The notes below the pieces were generated by a model. That model was not told the origin of the DNA and made no database searches. It saw only the letters and a program-made list of their open reading frames with translations. From Sinorhizobium garamanticum (GTDB lineage Bacteria > Pseudomonadota > Alphaproteobacteria > Rhizobiales > Rhizobiaceae), in NCBI RefSeq assembly GCF_029892065.1, contig NZ_CP120374.1:1798001-1862000 (forward strand): 64,000 nucleotides of DNA, read 5' to 3'. Made by a program: the position numbers and the translations under genes. Positions 17,853 to 28,376 of this stretch are shown piece by piece. The first letter of the stretch is position 1, and each line of letters begins with the position of its first letter.

Positions 17853-18322
17853 CAGTCGTCTCCCCGGACCATGGTGAAGAAGTCGACGCGAGTCGCCGCG
17901 GTCTCTTCCGCCTTGCGGCGGTCTTCCGCATTGATGCGCGCGGCGATCAGCCGGTGCAGCGCCTCGACCGCCGGGCGATGCCTCTCGGTCTGGAAGAGCG
18001 CATCGAAGATCGCGGCGAAGCGGGCGCGTTCCCTGTCGGTGCCGAGCATCTGGCCATGGCCGATCTCACCGCTGGCGAGCCTGACCGTCGCACGCGACAC
18101 GGTTGCCTCGCCGAGATTGAAGGCGTCGCCCCCGCCGCCGATCCGGCCCCGCACCATGACGAGACCCGTTTCCGGGCCGCGGACCGGTGCGACGTCCGGC
18201 CTGTCGGCGATTGCCTCCCAGGCGCTGACAAGCTCTGCGAGCGTGGCGCGGGCGAGAAGCCGCATGCCTTCTCGGCGTTGGATGGCGGCCTCCGACAGCG
18301 CCTGTTCTTGGATTGCGTCCAT
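17852..18322 (-). CDS. phnG: C-P lyase core subunit PhnG
   Basis: 156 residues. Typical PhnG blocks are RPVRGPETGLVMVRGRIGG-like (DVAPVRGPETGLVMVRGRIG) and NLGEATVSRATVRL with GHGQMLGTDRERA. It is the first gene of the phn operon, with GGAGT eight bases before the ATG. Just upstream lies a 6-6-6 inverted repeat that is the likely PhnF operator. Confidence 0.95.
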   Translation of the reverse strand: MDAIQEQALSEAAIQRREGMRLLARATLAELVSAWEAIADRPDVAPVRGPETGLVMVRGRIGGGGDAFNLGEATVSRATVRLASGEIGHGQMLGTDRERARFAAIFDALFQTERHRPAVEALHRLIAARINAEDRRKAEETAATRVDFFTMVRGDD

Positions 18323-18336
18323 CGTTCACTCCAAAA

Positions 18337-18354
18337 TGTCTATTGATCTAGACA
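18337..18354. promoter_or_regulatory. Candidate PhnF operator
   Basis: Perfect inverted repeat TGTCTA-TTGATC-TAGACA in the phnG-phnF divergent gap, 15 bases upstream of the phnG start codon. GntR/HutC-type regulators commonly bind GTCTAGAC-like palindromes and the regulator gene is adjacent. Binding itself is inferred. Confidence 0.55.
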
Positions 18355-18463
18355 ACTATACAGCTTATACCTTTCCTTAGCCTCCGCAAATGACAGGCTT
18401 GTGACATTGGGCGGGGAAATCGGGCCGGAGAAAATTGGGGGCAGAGAAAATGGGGCGAAGACG

Positions 18464-19201
18464 ATGGCGTTGAAGAAAATCGTCGAACGGCAGACCGGCG
18501 TGGCGCTCTGGCGGCAGATCGCCGACCGCATCCGGCTTTCGATCAGCAACGGCGATTATGACGCGACCGGCATGGTGCCGCCGGAAACGGTGCTGGCGCA
18601 GGAGTTCGGCGTCAACCGACACACGGTGCGCAGCGCGCTCGCCGCACTTGCGGAGGAGGGGCTCGTCCGCGCCGTCCAGGGGCGAGGCACCATGATCGAA
18701 CGCAAGGATCGGGTCAGCTATCCTATCTCGCGACGCACCCGCTTTTCGCAAGGGCTTGGCCGGCAGGTCAAGGAGATCGGCACGCGACTGCTTGGCCATG
18801 CGGAAGTGCAGGCGAGCGGCGAGATCGCGGCGGCCCTTGCCGTTTCGCCTGGCTCCTGGCTCATAGAACTCAGGACGGTGAGCAGCGGCGACGGCCGGCC
18901 GCTCTCCACGTCGGTCAGCTATTACCCTGCCGACCGCTTTCTGAGGATGGCCGAGGAATATTCCCGTCTCGGCTCCGTTACGAAGGCTTTTGCCGCGCAT
19001 GGGCTCGACGACTATGTCCGCGTTTCGACGGAACTCGTCGCGCGGCATGCCGATGCGGACGAGCTTTCGCTATTGAAGCTGTCGCCTGGTGCGATCGTGA
19101 TGGAAGCGCAATCGGTGAACGCCGATCTCGATGGCAAGCCGGTCGAATTTTCGCGCACGCGCTTTGCGGCCGACCGGATGAAGCTCAGGATCGAGACTTA
19201 G
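18464..19201 (+). CDS. phnF: GntR/HutC-family regulator of phosphonate use
   Basis: 245 residues. N-terminal winged helix (PPETVLAQEFGVNRHTVRSA near 40-60, then QGRGTMIERKDRVSYPI) and a C-terminal UTRA ligand domain (RPLSTSVSYYPADRF). Adjacent and divergent to phnG, as PhnF usually is. I start at ATG 18464 (MALKKIVERQTG), preceded by GGGGCGAAG; an in-frame upstream GTG at 18401 would add 21 unsupported residues. Expected to repress the phn operon until phosphonate or phosphate signals change. Confidence 0.88.
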   Translation: MALKKIVERQTGVALWRQIADRIRLSISNGDYDATGMVPPETVLAQEFGVNRHTVRSALAALAEEGLVRAVQGRGTMIERKDRVSYPISRRTRFSQGLGRQVKEIGTRLLGHAEVQASGEIAAALAVSPGSWLIELRTVSSGDGRPLSTSVSYYPADRFLRMAEEYSRLGSVTKAFAAHGLDDYVRVSTELVARHADADELSLLKLSPGAIVMEAQSVNADLDGKPVEFSRTRFAADRMKLRIET

Positions 19202-19222
19202 GAGCGGCTTCCTGCCCGTAAA

Positions 19223-19339
19223 TGCCCCTCATCCGGCCTGCGGGCCGCCTTCTCCCCGCAAGCGGGGCGAAGGGGACACGCCGCGATGCTCCGCCGCCCA
19301 GGTCCCCTCCCCCCGCGCGCGGGGTTAGGGTGAGGGGCA
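19223..19339. repeat. GC-rich rhizobial intergenic repeat (family 7)
   Basis: The ends are inverted (TGCCCCTCATCCGGCC ... GGGTGAGGGGCA) and inner arms such as CTCCCCGCAAGCGGGGCGAA and CCCCGCGCGCGGGG form further hairpins. It separates the convergent phnF and DUF1905 genes. Confidence 0.7.
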
Positions 19340-19364
19340 GATATTCTGCCCAAGATCGCGTGAT

Positions 19365-19664
19365 CTAGGCACGATCCAGCATCAACGCGATCCGGATCGC
19401 TTGCCCGGTGGCGAGCTTCTCCCGTCGCCGAACCTCCGCCTTTACAGGCAGGAGAAACGAATCCGAGGCCTTGTCCGGGAAGATCGAGGTCGTCCATTCG
19501 GTCTTGCCGGTGCGCGCAATCACCGCTTCGCTGCCCCATCCGCGTTTTTTCGGTTCGGTCAGGAACTTGATTTGCTGTGCGACCTCCGCCGGCAGGGTGA
19601 CGAAATGCCAGCCGCCCTTTCCAGGATAGAGCCATAGTTCTGCTTCAAACTCAAAAGCCGTCAC
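19365..19664 (-). CDS. DUF1905 family protein
   Basis: 99 residues from the GTG at 19664 (VTAFEFEAELWLYPGKGGWH), preceded by GCGAGGGAC. The motif GGWHFVTLP then EVAQQIK, GWGSEAVIARTG and the ending IFPDKASDSFLLPVKAEVRR with LATGQAIRIALML match DUF1905, a small beta-barrel domain of unknown role. The frame runs open upstream through the family-3 repeat, which is not part of the protein; a codon-for-codon ATG at 19805 would require translating that repeat. Confidence 0.85.
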   Translation of the reverse strand: MTAFEFEAELWLYPGKGGWHFVTLPAEVAQQIKFLTEPKKRGWGSEAVIARTGKTEWTTSIFPDKASDSFLLPVKAEVRRREKLATGQAIRIALMLDRA

Positions 19665-19745
19665 GTGTCCCTCGCTTTGCCGCCGGAATAAGGCGATGAC
19701 GCCGCATTTCCGACGCGTTTTTGCCGCATCTACTAAACTGCTTTT

Positions 19746-19794
19746 ATGCATGTCATTGTCCCAAAACCGCTGCACACTTTTGGGCGACATGCAT
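19746..19794. repeat. 49-bp intergenic repeat (family 3), copy 2
   Basis: Inverted copy of 12976-13024 with the same ATGCATG... ends. It lies between the divergent DUF1905 and methanethiol oxidase genes. Confidence 0.85.
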
Positions 19795-19844
19795 AAGCTT
19801 TGCATCAGGATCCACGCATTGTCTTCTCTGGGGGAGAAAACGAA

Positions 19845-21239
19845 ATGGCGACGTGGCGACCCGATCCTTCCTTCTATCCATCACCGCGCATGGCCGCAAA
19901 GGCGCCCAGGGAAACCATCGCCTATGTGGCGGCCTTCGATCCGGATCGACAGCGACCGGATGCGATCGCGGTGGTCGATGTCGATCCGACCTCCACGAGC
20001 TATTCGCAGATCGTCGGGCAGGTCGACATGCCGAATGTCGGCGACGAACTGCATCATTTCGGCTGGAATGCCTGCTCGTCCTGCCTTTGCCCCAATGCGC
20101 CGCATCCCCATGTCGAGCGCCGCTATCTGGTCGTGCCGGGGCTAAGGTCGTCGCGGCTTCATATTATCGACACCAAGCCGGATCCCAAAAATCCGCAGAT
20201 CGTCCGCGTGATCGATCCGGCGGAAATTGCCGAGAAGGCAAACTATTCCCGGCTGCACACCATCCATTGCGGACCGGAGGGCATCTATGTCAACGCGCTT
20301 GCCGACCGCGACGGCAATGCGCCAGGCGGCATCTTCCTGCTCGACCACGACAGCTTCGATGTGCTCGGGCAATGGGAGATGGATCGCGGACCGCAGAAGC
20401 TCGCCTATGATTTCTGGTGGCATCTCGGTCACGACACGATGATCACCAGCGAGTGGGGTACGCCGGATACGTTTGAAAACGGCCTGGTTCCGGACGTGCT
20501 GCTCGGCTCGAAATACGGCCGCAAGCTGCATTTCTGGGATCTCCACAAGCGCAAACACCTGCAGGAGATCGATTTCGGCGAGGAGCACCAGCTCGTCTTC
20601 GAATTGCGTCCCGCCCATGATCCGACCAAGGCCTATGGCTTCGTCGGCTGCGTCATCAGTCTCAAGGATCTCTCCGCATCGATCTGGACCTGGTATCGCG
20701 ACGGCGATCAATGGGCTGTGAAGAAAGTCATCGAGATTCCGGCCGAGCCCGCCGACCCGGACCTCTTGCCGCCCGTGCTCAAGGGCTTCAACGCAGTCGC
20801 GCCGCTCGTGACCGACATCGACCTCTCGATGGACGACCGGTTCCTTTACGTCTCTTGCTGGGGCACCGGCGACATGATCCAATATGATGTTTCCGATCCG
20901 CTCGCACCGAAGGAGACCGGCCGCGTCAGGATCGGCGGGATCGTTTCCCGCGCGACGCATCCGAAGGCGTCGAACGGCGCGCTCAATGGCGGGCCGCAGA
21001 TGGTGGAAATCAGCCGCGACGGCAAACGCGTTTATTTCACCAACTCGCTCTACGGCGCGATCGACCCGCAATTCTATCCGGACGGTATTGACGGATGGAT
21101 GGTGAAACTGGATGTCGGCGACAATGGCGGAATTTCCTTCGACGAGAACTTCTTCGTCGATTGGCCGAAGGGTCACCGCCCGCATCAGGTTCGGCTCGAA
21201 GGCGGCGACTGTTCCTCCGATTCCTATTGCTATCCCTGA
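19845..21239 (+). CDS. mtoX: Methanethiol oxidase / selenium-binding protein family (SELENBP1-like)
   Basis: 464 residues. Conserved blocks are MPNVGDELHHFGWNACSSC near 60, LHTIHCGPEGIYVNALAD near 140, DFWWHLGHDTMITSEWGTP near 190, and the ending HRPHQVRLEGGDCSSDSYCY. These His and Cys residues are those used for copper in the family. The enzyme oxidises methanethiol to formaldehyde, H2S and H2O2. GGGGGAGAAAACGAA precedes the ATG at 19845. Unlike the canonical mtoX locus, no SCO1 or MauG gene follows; instead there is a membrane protein gene 30 bases on. Confidence 0.88.
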   Translation: MATWRPDPSFYPSPRMAAKAPRETIAYVAAFDPDRQRPDAIAVVDVDPTSTSYSQIVGQVDMPNVGDELHHFGWNACSSCLCPNAPHPHVERRYLVVPGLRSSRLHIIDTKPDPKNPQIVRVIDPAEIAEKANYSRLHTIHCGPEGIYVNALADRDGNAPGGIFLLDHDSFDVLGQWEMDRGPQKLAYDFWWHLGHDTMITSEWGTPDTFENGLVPDVLLGSKYGRKLHFWDLHKRKHLQEIDFGEEHQLVFELRPAHDPTKAYGFVGCVISLKDLSASIWTWYRDGDQWAVKKVIEIPAEPADPDLLPPVLKGFNAVAPLVTDIDLSMDDRFLYVSCWGTGDMIQYDVSDPLAPKETGRVRIGGIVSRATHPKASNGALNGGPQMVEISRDGKRVYFTNSLYGAIDPQFYPDGIDGWMVKLDVGDNGGISFDENFFVDWPKGHRPHQVRLEGGDCSSDSYCYP

Positions 21240-21269
21240 GGGGTGTGGGATCGTGCCCCACCGTTGCGG

Positions 21270-21896
21270 ATGACTGATTTCTGGCCGTGGCTCTCGCTCG
21301 CTGGCCTCGGTGCCTTCCACGGTGTCAACCCGGCGATGGGTTGGCTTTTCGCCGTGGCGCTGGGGCTTCATCGACAAAGTTCGCGGATCGTTTGGCTGTC
21401 GCTCCTGCCGATCGCAGCCGGCCATGCCGCCGCCATTGCGGTCGTGCTGGTGGCTTTTATGGCCTTCGGCGCGGTCGTCGACCTGCGGAGCCTCAAGCTT
21501 TTCGCGGCCGCGCTTATTCTCGGCCTTGCCGGCTACTATGCTTTCTATGGACACCGACACCGGGTCCGGGTCGGTATGCGGACCGGAATGGCCGGTCTCG
21601 CCGTCTGGTCTTTCCTGATGGCGACGGGGCACGGCGCGGGGCTTATGCTGGTGCCTGCGGTGCTGGGCCTCTGCCTCGTGGACCAATCAGCCACCATCCC
21701 CCTCGGCAGCTCGCTGCCAATTTCGCTGGCGGCCGTCGCGCTCCATACCGCGGCAACGCTCGCGGTTACCGCCGCGGTCGCCTTCGTCATCATAGAGTGG
21801 GTCGGTCTTGCGGTCCTGCGTTCGGCGTGGATCAACTTCGATCTCATCTGGACGCTGGCGCTGGTCGCGACCGGCGTCATTCTCGTCGTGCTTTGA
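21270..21896 (+). CDS. Integral membrane protein, partner of the methanethiol oxidase
   Basis: 208 residues with about six hydrophobic segments. The first helix carries LAGLGAFHGVNPAMGWLFAV, and a second histidine pair occurs in ATGHGAGLMLVP; both lie in the membrane and could bind metal or form a pore. It starts 30 bases after mtoX and is likely co-transcribed. The arrangement of His-Gly motifs in helices 1 and 4 recalls metal or sulfur-compound exporters, but no family was recognised. The start could also be the GTG at 21243. Confidence 0.65.
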   Translation: MTDFWPWLSLAGLGAFHGVNPAMGWLFAVALGLHRQSSRIVWLSLLPIAAGHAAAIAVVLVAFMAFGAVVDLRSLKLFAAALILGLAGYYAFYGHRHRVRVGMRTGMAGLAVWSFLMATGHGAGLMLVPAVLGLCLVDQSATIPLGSSLPISLAAVALHTAATLAVTAAVAFVIIEWVGLAVLRSAWINFDLIWTLALVATGVILVVL

Positions 21897-21904
21897 AGCG
21901 CCTG

Positions 21905-21949
21905 CTACAGCGTCCTTTGCGCGTCTGATAAGACGCGCGGCGCTGTAGT
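21905..21949. terminator. Hairpin repeat (family 1, copy b) between convergent genes
   Basis: CTACAGCG ... CGCTGTAG encloses an inner stem GCGCGTCT-GATA-AGACGCGC. It fills the 59 bases between two convergent stops, so it may also end transcription from both sides. Confidence 0.6.
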
Positions 21950-21955
21950 CACCGC

Positions 21956-24094
21956 TCATATGTTCCGTCGCTTGCCCTCGATCAGGTCGAGCACCGCGCG
22001 TGCGGCGTCGAGCACGTGTGTGCCGGGACCGAAGACGGCGGCGACGCCGTTGTCCATCAGGTATTGATAGTCCTGTCGTGGAATAACGCCACCGCAAACG
22101 ACGATGATGTCCTCGCCGCCGCGCTTCTTCAGCGCCTCAGCCAACTGCGGCATCAGGGTCTTGTGGCCGGCGGCGAGCGAGGAGACGCCGACGACGGTGA
22201 CTTCTTCAGCGAGCGCCAGGTCGGCGGCTTCTTCCGGCGTCTGGAACAGCGGCCCGGCGACGACGTGGAAGCCGATGTCGCCGAACGCAGACGCGATCAC
22301 CTTGGCGCCGCGGTCGTGCCCATCCTGGCCGAGCTTTGCCACCAGGATCTTCGGCTTGTGGCCAAGCCGCTTGGTGACATCGCCGAGACGCCCGGCGAGC
22401 ACGCCGAGTTCGGGGTCGCTTTCATAGGCCTTGCCATAGATGTCGGTGACGACTTCCGGCACTGCGGTGTAGTCGCCGAAGGCCTGCCGCATTGCCTCGG
22501 AGATCTCACCGACGGTGGCACGCGCCCGCGCGGCTTCGATCGCGGCGCCAAGCAGATTGCCCTTGCCGCTCCGCGCCACCTCGGCAAGTGCTGCAAGCGT
22601 TTCCTTGACCTTCCGCGAATCGCGACGGCGTTTGGTCTCCTCGATCCGCTTGATCTGGGCCGTGCGAACGGCGGCATTGTCGATCTGGAGGATGTCGATC
22701 GGGTGTTCGTTTTCGAGCCGGTACTTGTTGACGCCGACAATCACTTCCTCACCGCGGTCGACCGCCGCCTGGCGACGTGTCGCCGCCTCCTCGATCTGCC
22801 GCTTCGGCAGGCCGGCATTGACCGCCTTGGTCATGCCGCCGAGTGCCTCGACTTCCTCGATCAGCGCCCAGGCCTTTTCCGCAAGCTCGTTGGTCAGGCT
22901 TTCCACGTAGTAGGAGCCGGCGAGCGGATCGACGACCTTGGTGACCCCGGTCTCGTGCTGCAGGATCAGTTGCGTGTTGCGCGCGATGCGGGCGGAAATG
23001 TCCGTCGGCAGCGCCATCGCCTCGTCGAAGGAATTCGTGTGCAGCGATTGCGTGCCGCCGAGCGCCGCCGACATCGCCTCGAAGGCCGTGCGGATGATGT
23101 TGTTGTAGGGATCCTGTTCGGCAAGCGAGACGCCGGACGTCTGGCAATGGGTCCTCAGCATCAGCGAGGACGCCTTCTTCGGCTCGAACTCCTTCATGAT
23201 CCGCGTCCACAGGAGCCGCGCCGCGCGGAGCTTCGCCGCTTCCATGAAGAAGTTCATGCCGATCGCGAAGAAGAAGGAGAGCCGGCCGGCGAAGTCATCC
23301 ACATTGAGGCCCTTGGCGAGCGCCGCGCGCACATATTCGCGGCCGTCGGCAAGGGTAAAGGCAAGCTCCTGCACGAGCGTCGCGCCCGCCTCCTGCATGT
23401 GGTAGCCAGAGATCGAGATCGAATTGAAGTTCGGCATCTCCTTTGCCGTATATTCGATGATGTCGGCGACGATCCGCATCGAGGGTTCCGGCGGGTAGAT
23501 GTAGGTGTTGCGGACCATGAACTCCTTCAGGATGTCGTTCTGGATCGTGCCCGACAGATCGGCGCGCGCAACACCCTGCTCCTCGCCGGCGACGATGAAA
23601 GAGGCGAGAACCGGGATCACTGCGCCGTTCATGGTCATTGACACCGACATCTGATCGAGCGGGATGCCGTCGAACAGGATCTTCATGTCCTCGACCGAGT
23701 CGATCGCCACGCCCGCCTTGCCGACATCGCCCTCGACGCGCGGATGGTCGCTGTCATAGCCGCGATGGGTGGCGAGATCGAAGGCGACCGACAGGCCTTT
23801 TTGCCCGGCGGCGAGGTTTCTGCGGTAGAAGGCGTTCGAGGCTTCCGCCGTCGAGAAACCGGCATATTGCCGGATGGTCCAAGGCCGGCCGGCATACATG
23901 GTGGCGCGGGGACCGCGCACGAAGGGCTCGAAGCCGGGCAGCGAATCGAGGTGGCCGATGCCGGCGAGGTCATCGCGCGTATAGAGCGGCTTGACGTCGA
24001 TGCCTTCCGGCGTGTGCCAGGTGAGGCTTTCAGGCGAGGCTTTCAGCTCCTTCTCGGCGAGGGCTTCCCAGTCTTTGATGGTTTTGTCAGTCAT
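21956..24094 (-). CDS. bhbA: Methylmalonyl-CoA mutase
   Basis: 712 residues, a single-chain mutase with catalytic barrel and C-terminal B12 domain. [20 protein letters not shown] near 85 and [11 protein letters not shown] near 340 are family blocks; the cobalamin motif D-x-H-x-x-G is present as [11 protein letters not shown] near residue 600. It isomerises (R)-methylmalonyl-CoA to succinyl-CoA. I start at ATG 24094, which has GGAG at good spacing; the frame extends four codons upstream. It lies last in the pcc group, after a repeat-filled 250-base gap. In S. meliloti the homologue was named bhbA. Confidence 0.95.
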   Translation of the reverse strand: MTDKTIKDWEALAEKELKASPESLTWHTPEGIDVKPLYTRDDLAGIGHLDSLPGFEPFVRGPRATMYAGRPWTIRQYAGFSTAEASNAFYRRNLAAGQKGLSVAFDLATHRGYDSDHPRVEGDVGKAGVAIDSVEDMKILFDGIPLDQMSVSMTMNGAVIPVLASFIVAGEEQGVARADLSGTIQNDILKEFMVRNTYIYPPEPSMRIVADIIEYTAKEMPNFNSISISGYHMQEAGATLVQELAFTLADGREYVRAALAKGLNVDDFAGRLSFFFAIGMNFFMEAAKLRAARLLWTRIMKEFEPKKASSLMLRTHCQTSGVSLAEQDPYNNIIRTAFEAMSAALGGTQSLHTNSFDEAMALPTDISARIARNTQLILQHETGVTKVVDPLAGSYYVESLTNELAEKAWALIEEVEALGGMTKAVNAGLPKRQIEEAATRRQAAVDRGEEVIVGVNKYRLENEHPIDILQIDNAAVRTAQIKRIEETKRRRDSRKVKETLAALAEVARSGKGNLLGAAIEAARARATVGEISEAMRQAFGDYTAVPEVVTDIYGKAYESDPELGVLAGRLGDVTKRLGHKPKILVAKLGQDGHDRGAKVIASAFGDIGFHVVAGPLFQTPEEAADLALAEEVTVVGVSSLAAGHKTLMPQLAEALKKRGGEDIIVVCGGVIPRQDYQYLMDNGVAAVFGPGTHVLDAARAVLDLIEGKRRNI

Positions 24095-24134
24095 CGGCCG
24101 CTCCATTCAAAGCGCATCGGCTCGTCGTGCGGGG

Positions 24135-24314
24135 CACCCCCCTCTGCCCTGCCGGGCATCTCCCCCACAAGGGGGGAGATTCGCCAGGGGTGCCGTCCTG
24201 CGCCACTCCTACCTTATGCAACGAGGTTAATGTTGTCGAAGAGAGGGAGCGCGGAGCCCGCGTCTTGCCGATCTCCCTCCTTGTGGGGGAGATGCCCGGC
24301 AGGGCAGAGGGGGG
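24135..24314. repeat. Head-to-head pair of RIME-like repeats (family 4)
   Basis: CCCCTCTGCCCTGCCGGGCA with CTCCCCCACAAGGGGGGAG (24135-24180) is repeated in reverse at 24269-24314, so the two 46-base arms can pair around an 88-base spacer. The same paired arrangement occurs at 33081-33279. Confidence 0.8.
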
Positions 24315-24346
24315 TATCAACACCCCGTCTGAGTGTTTCGCCACCA

Positions 24347-26350
<2,004 letters not shown>

Positions 26351-26380
26351 GCGTTTCTCTTTCAAATCCTTTCTTTCGCG

Positions 26381-26671
26381 TCAGCGCCTGAACTTTCGCC
26401 GGTAGGGTAGAAGCGCGATGGAGGAGGCCGCGACCGCGCCGCCGAAGAGCAAGGCGAAGGGGGCAACCACCATCGCCGCTGCAAGGAAGGGGCTCGACGA
26501 GCGTGCGATGTGGGTGCCGACCGCGCCGATGTTGAGCGAGATCAGCGCGCCCGCGACCGCGGCGCCGACGAGTGCGCCGTAAAGCGCGTTCACTGCCAGA
26601 TGGCGCAGCATCTGCCAGTGGTCGTTGCGCGCGGCTTCGGGCGTCATCTCGGGTTCCGGCTCCGGTTTCAT
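26381..26671 (-). CDS. Small membrane protein between pccB and pccA
   Basis: 96 residues with three hydrophobic stretches (LYGALVGAAVAGALISLNIG, PFLAAAMVVAPFALLFGG, AVAASSIALL), a Pro/Glu-rich N-terminus (MKPEPEPEMTPEAARNDHW) and a basic end (YRRKFRR). GAGG is seven bases before the ATG. It lies in the operon, 12 bases after pccB and 30 before pccA. No known family recognised. The position suggests some tie to the carboxylase, such as membrane location, but that is a guess. Confidence 0.7.
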   Translation of the reverse strand: MKPEPEPEMTPEAARNDHWQMLRHLAVNALYGALVGAAVAGALISLNIGAVGTHIARSSSPFLAAAMVVAPFALLFGGAVAASSIALLPYRRKFRR

Positions 26672-26683
26672 CGCGTGCCTCGT

Positions 26684-28216
26684 TTAGAGCGGTATCGTGT
26701 CGTGCTTGCGCCAGCGCGTTTCCACCTGCTTGTTGCGCAGCGACGCGAAGGCGCGCGCGACGCGGCGGCGCGACGAGTGCGGCATGATCACCTCGTCGAT
26801 GAAGCCGCGTTCGGCGGCGACGAAGGGGTTGGCGAAGCGTTCCTCGTATTCCTTCGTGCGAGCGGCGATCTTTTCTGGATCGCCGAGTTCCGACCGGTAG
26901 AGGATTTCGGTCGCGCCCTTGGCGCCCATGACGGCGATCTCGGCCGTCGGCCAGGCATAGTTGACGTCGGCGCCGATGTGCTTCGAAGCCATGACGTCGT
27001 AGGCACCGCCATAGGCCTTGCGGGTGATAAGGGTCACCATCGGCACCGTCGCCTGGCTATAGGCAAAGAGCAGCTTGGCGCCATGCTTGATGACGCCGCC
27101 ATATTCCTGGCTCGTGCCCGGCAGAAATCCCGGCACGTCGACGAGCGTCAGGATAGGGATCGAGAATGCGTCGCAGAAGCGAACGAAGCGGGCGGCCTTG
27201 CGGGAGGAATCGATGTCGAGGCAGCCGGCGAGCACCATCGGCTGGTTGGCGACAACGCCGACGGTCTGCCCTTCGAGACGTATGAAGCCGGTGACAATGT
27301 TGCGGGCAAAGCTCGCCTGGAGTTCGAAGAAGTCGCCTTCGTCGGCAAGCGCCAATATCAGTTCCTTCATGTCGTAGGGCTTGGCGGCGCTGTCGGGGAT
27401 CAGACTGTCGAGACGCATCTCGACGCGCGCCGGGTCGTCGTAGAACGGCCGGACCGGCGGCTTTTCGCGGTTGTTGAGCGGCAGGAAGTCGAAGAGCAGG
27501 CGCACATGTTCCAGCGCCTCGACGTCGTTTTCGTAGGCGCCGTCGGCGACCGAGGATTTCATCGTGTGGGTGCGAGCGCCGCCGAGTTCCTCAGCAGTGA
27601 CGATCTCGTTCGTCACCGTCTTCACCACATCAGGGCCGGTCACGAACATGTAGGAACTGTCGCGCACCATGAAGATGAAGTCGGTCATCGCCGGCGAATA
27701 GACCGCGCCGCCGGCACACGGCCCCATGATCACCGAGATCTGCGGAATGACGCCCGAGACTTCCGCATTGCGGCGGAAGACTTCCGCATAGCCGGCAAGC
27801 GACGCCACGCCCTCCTGGATACGGGCACCGCCGGAATCGTTGAGACCGATCACCGGCGCGCCGTTCTTCGCTGCCATATCCATGATCTTGCAGATCTTTT
27901 CCGCATGGGTCTCGGAGAGCGAGCCGCCGAGCACGGTGAAGTCCTGGCTGAACACATAGACCTGCCGGCCATTGATGGTGCCCCAGCCGGTGACGACACC
28001 ATCGCCGGCAATCTTTTGCTCGGCCATGCCGAAGTCGACGCAGCGATGCGTGACATACATGTCGTATTCTTCGAAGGAGTCTTCGTCGAGCAGCACCTCG
28101 ATGCGCTCTCGCGCCGTCAGCTTGCCCTTACCGTGCTGCGCATCGACGCGGCGCTCGCCGCCGCCCGCCCGTGCCTGCGCGCGGCGGGCCTCCACCTGTT
28201 CCAATATGGCGCGCAT
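26684..28216 (-). CDS. pccB: Propionyl-CoA carboxylase beta (carboxyltransferase) subunit
   Basis: 510 residues with the crotonase-like carboxyltransferase fold. Oxyanion-hole regions [20 protein letters not shown] near 130 and [20 protein letters not shown] near 395 are present, with [16 protein letters not shown] near 170. I start at ATG 28216 ([14 protein letters not shown]), preceded by GGGAGGAAAACA; the longer open frame upstream includes the promoter region. First gene of the pccB-small membrane protein-pccA-bhbA set. Confidence 0.95.
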   Translation of the reverse strand: MRAILEQVEARRAQARAGGGERRVDAQHGKGKLTARERIEVLLDEDSFEEYDMYVTHRCVDFGMAEQKIAGDGVVTGWGTINGRQVYVFSQDFTVLGGSLSETHAEKICKIMDMAAKNGAPVIGLNDSGGARIQEGVASLAGYAEVFRRNAEVSGVIPQISVIMGPCAGGAVYSPAMTDFIFMVRDSSYMFVTGPDVVKTVTNEIVTAEELGGARTHTMKSSVADGAYENDVEALEHVRLLFDFLPLNNREKPPVRPFYDDPARVEMRLDSLIPDSAAKPYDMKELILALADEGDFFELQASFARNIVTGFIRLEGQTVGVVANQPMVLAGCLDIDSSRKAARFVRFCDAFSIPILTLVDVPGFLPGTSQEYGGVIKHGAKLLFAYSQATVPMVTLITRKAYGGAYDVMASKHIGADVNYAWPTAEIAVMGAKGATEILYRSELGDPEKIAARTKEYEERFANPFVAAERGFIDEVIMPHSSRRRVARAFASLRNKQVETRWRKHDTIPL

Positions 28217-28280
28217 TGTTTTCCTCCCGAAATTCTTTCTCGCCGAGAATTTTTCTCGATTGTGCAGAGGCGTTTGAAGC

Positions 28281-28375
28281 TTCGCAATAGCGTCGAAGAT
28301 CGGATGGCAAAACGGCCGATCATGTGCGAATGTGGAATATAGAAATATGTGAAACGTAAATTGCAAAGTTGCGAA
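28281..28375. promoter_or_regulatory. Candidate ScfR/PccR operator sites
   Basis: The divergent gap has TTGCAAAGTTGCGAA at 28361-28375, a near direct repeat of TTGC(A/G)AA, ending one base before the regulator start, and ATTGCGAA (reverse of 28281-28288) on the pccB side. ScfR-family regulators are known to bind TTTGCAAA-like sites. The sites suggest joint control of pccB and autoregulation. Confidence 0.45.
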
Positions 28376-28376
28376 C

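Noticed and set aside
24135..24314. Insertion sequence between pccA and bhbA
   Set aside because: The inverted arms carry no ORF and match a short intergenic repeat seen again at 33 kb, so this is a repeat pair and not an IS element.
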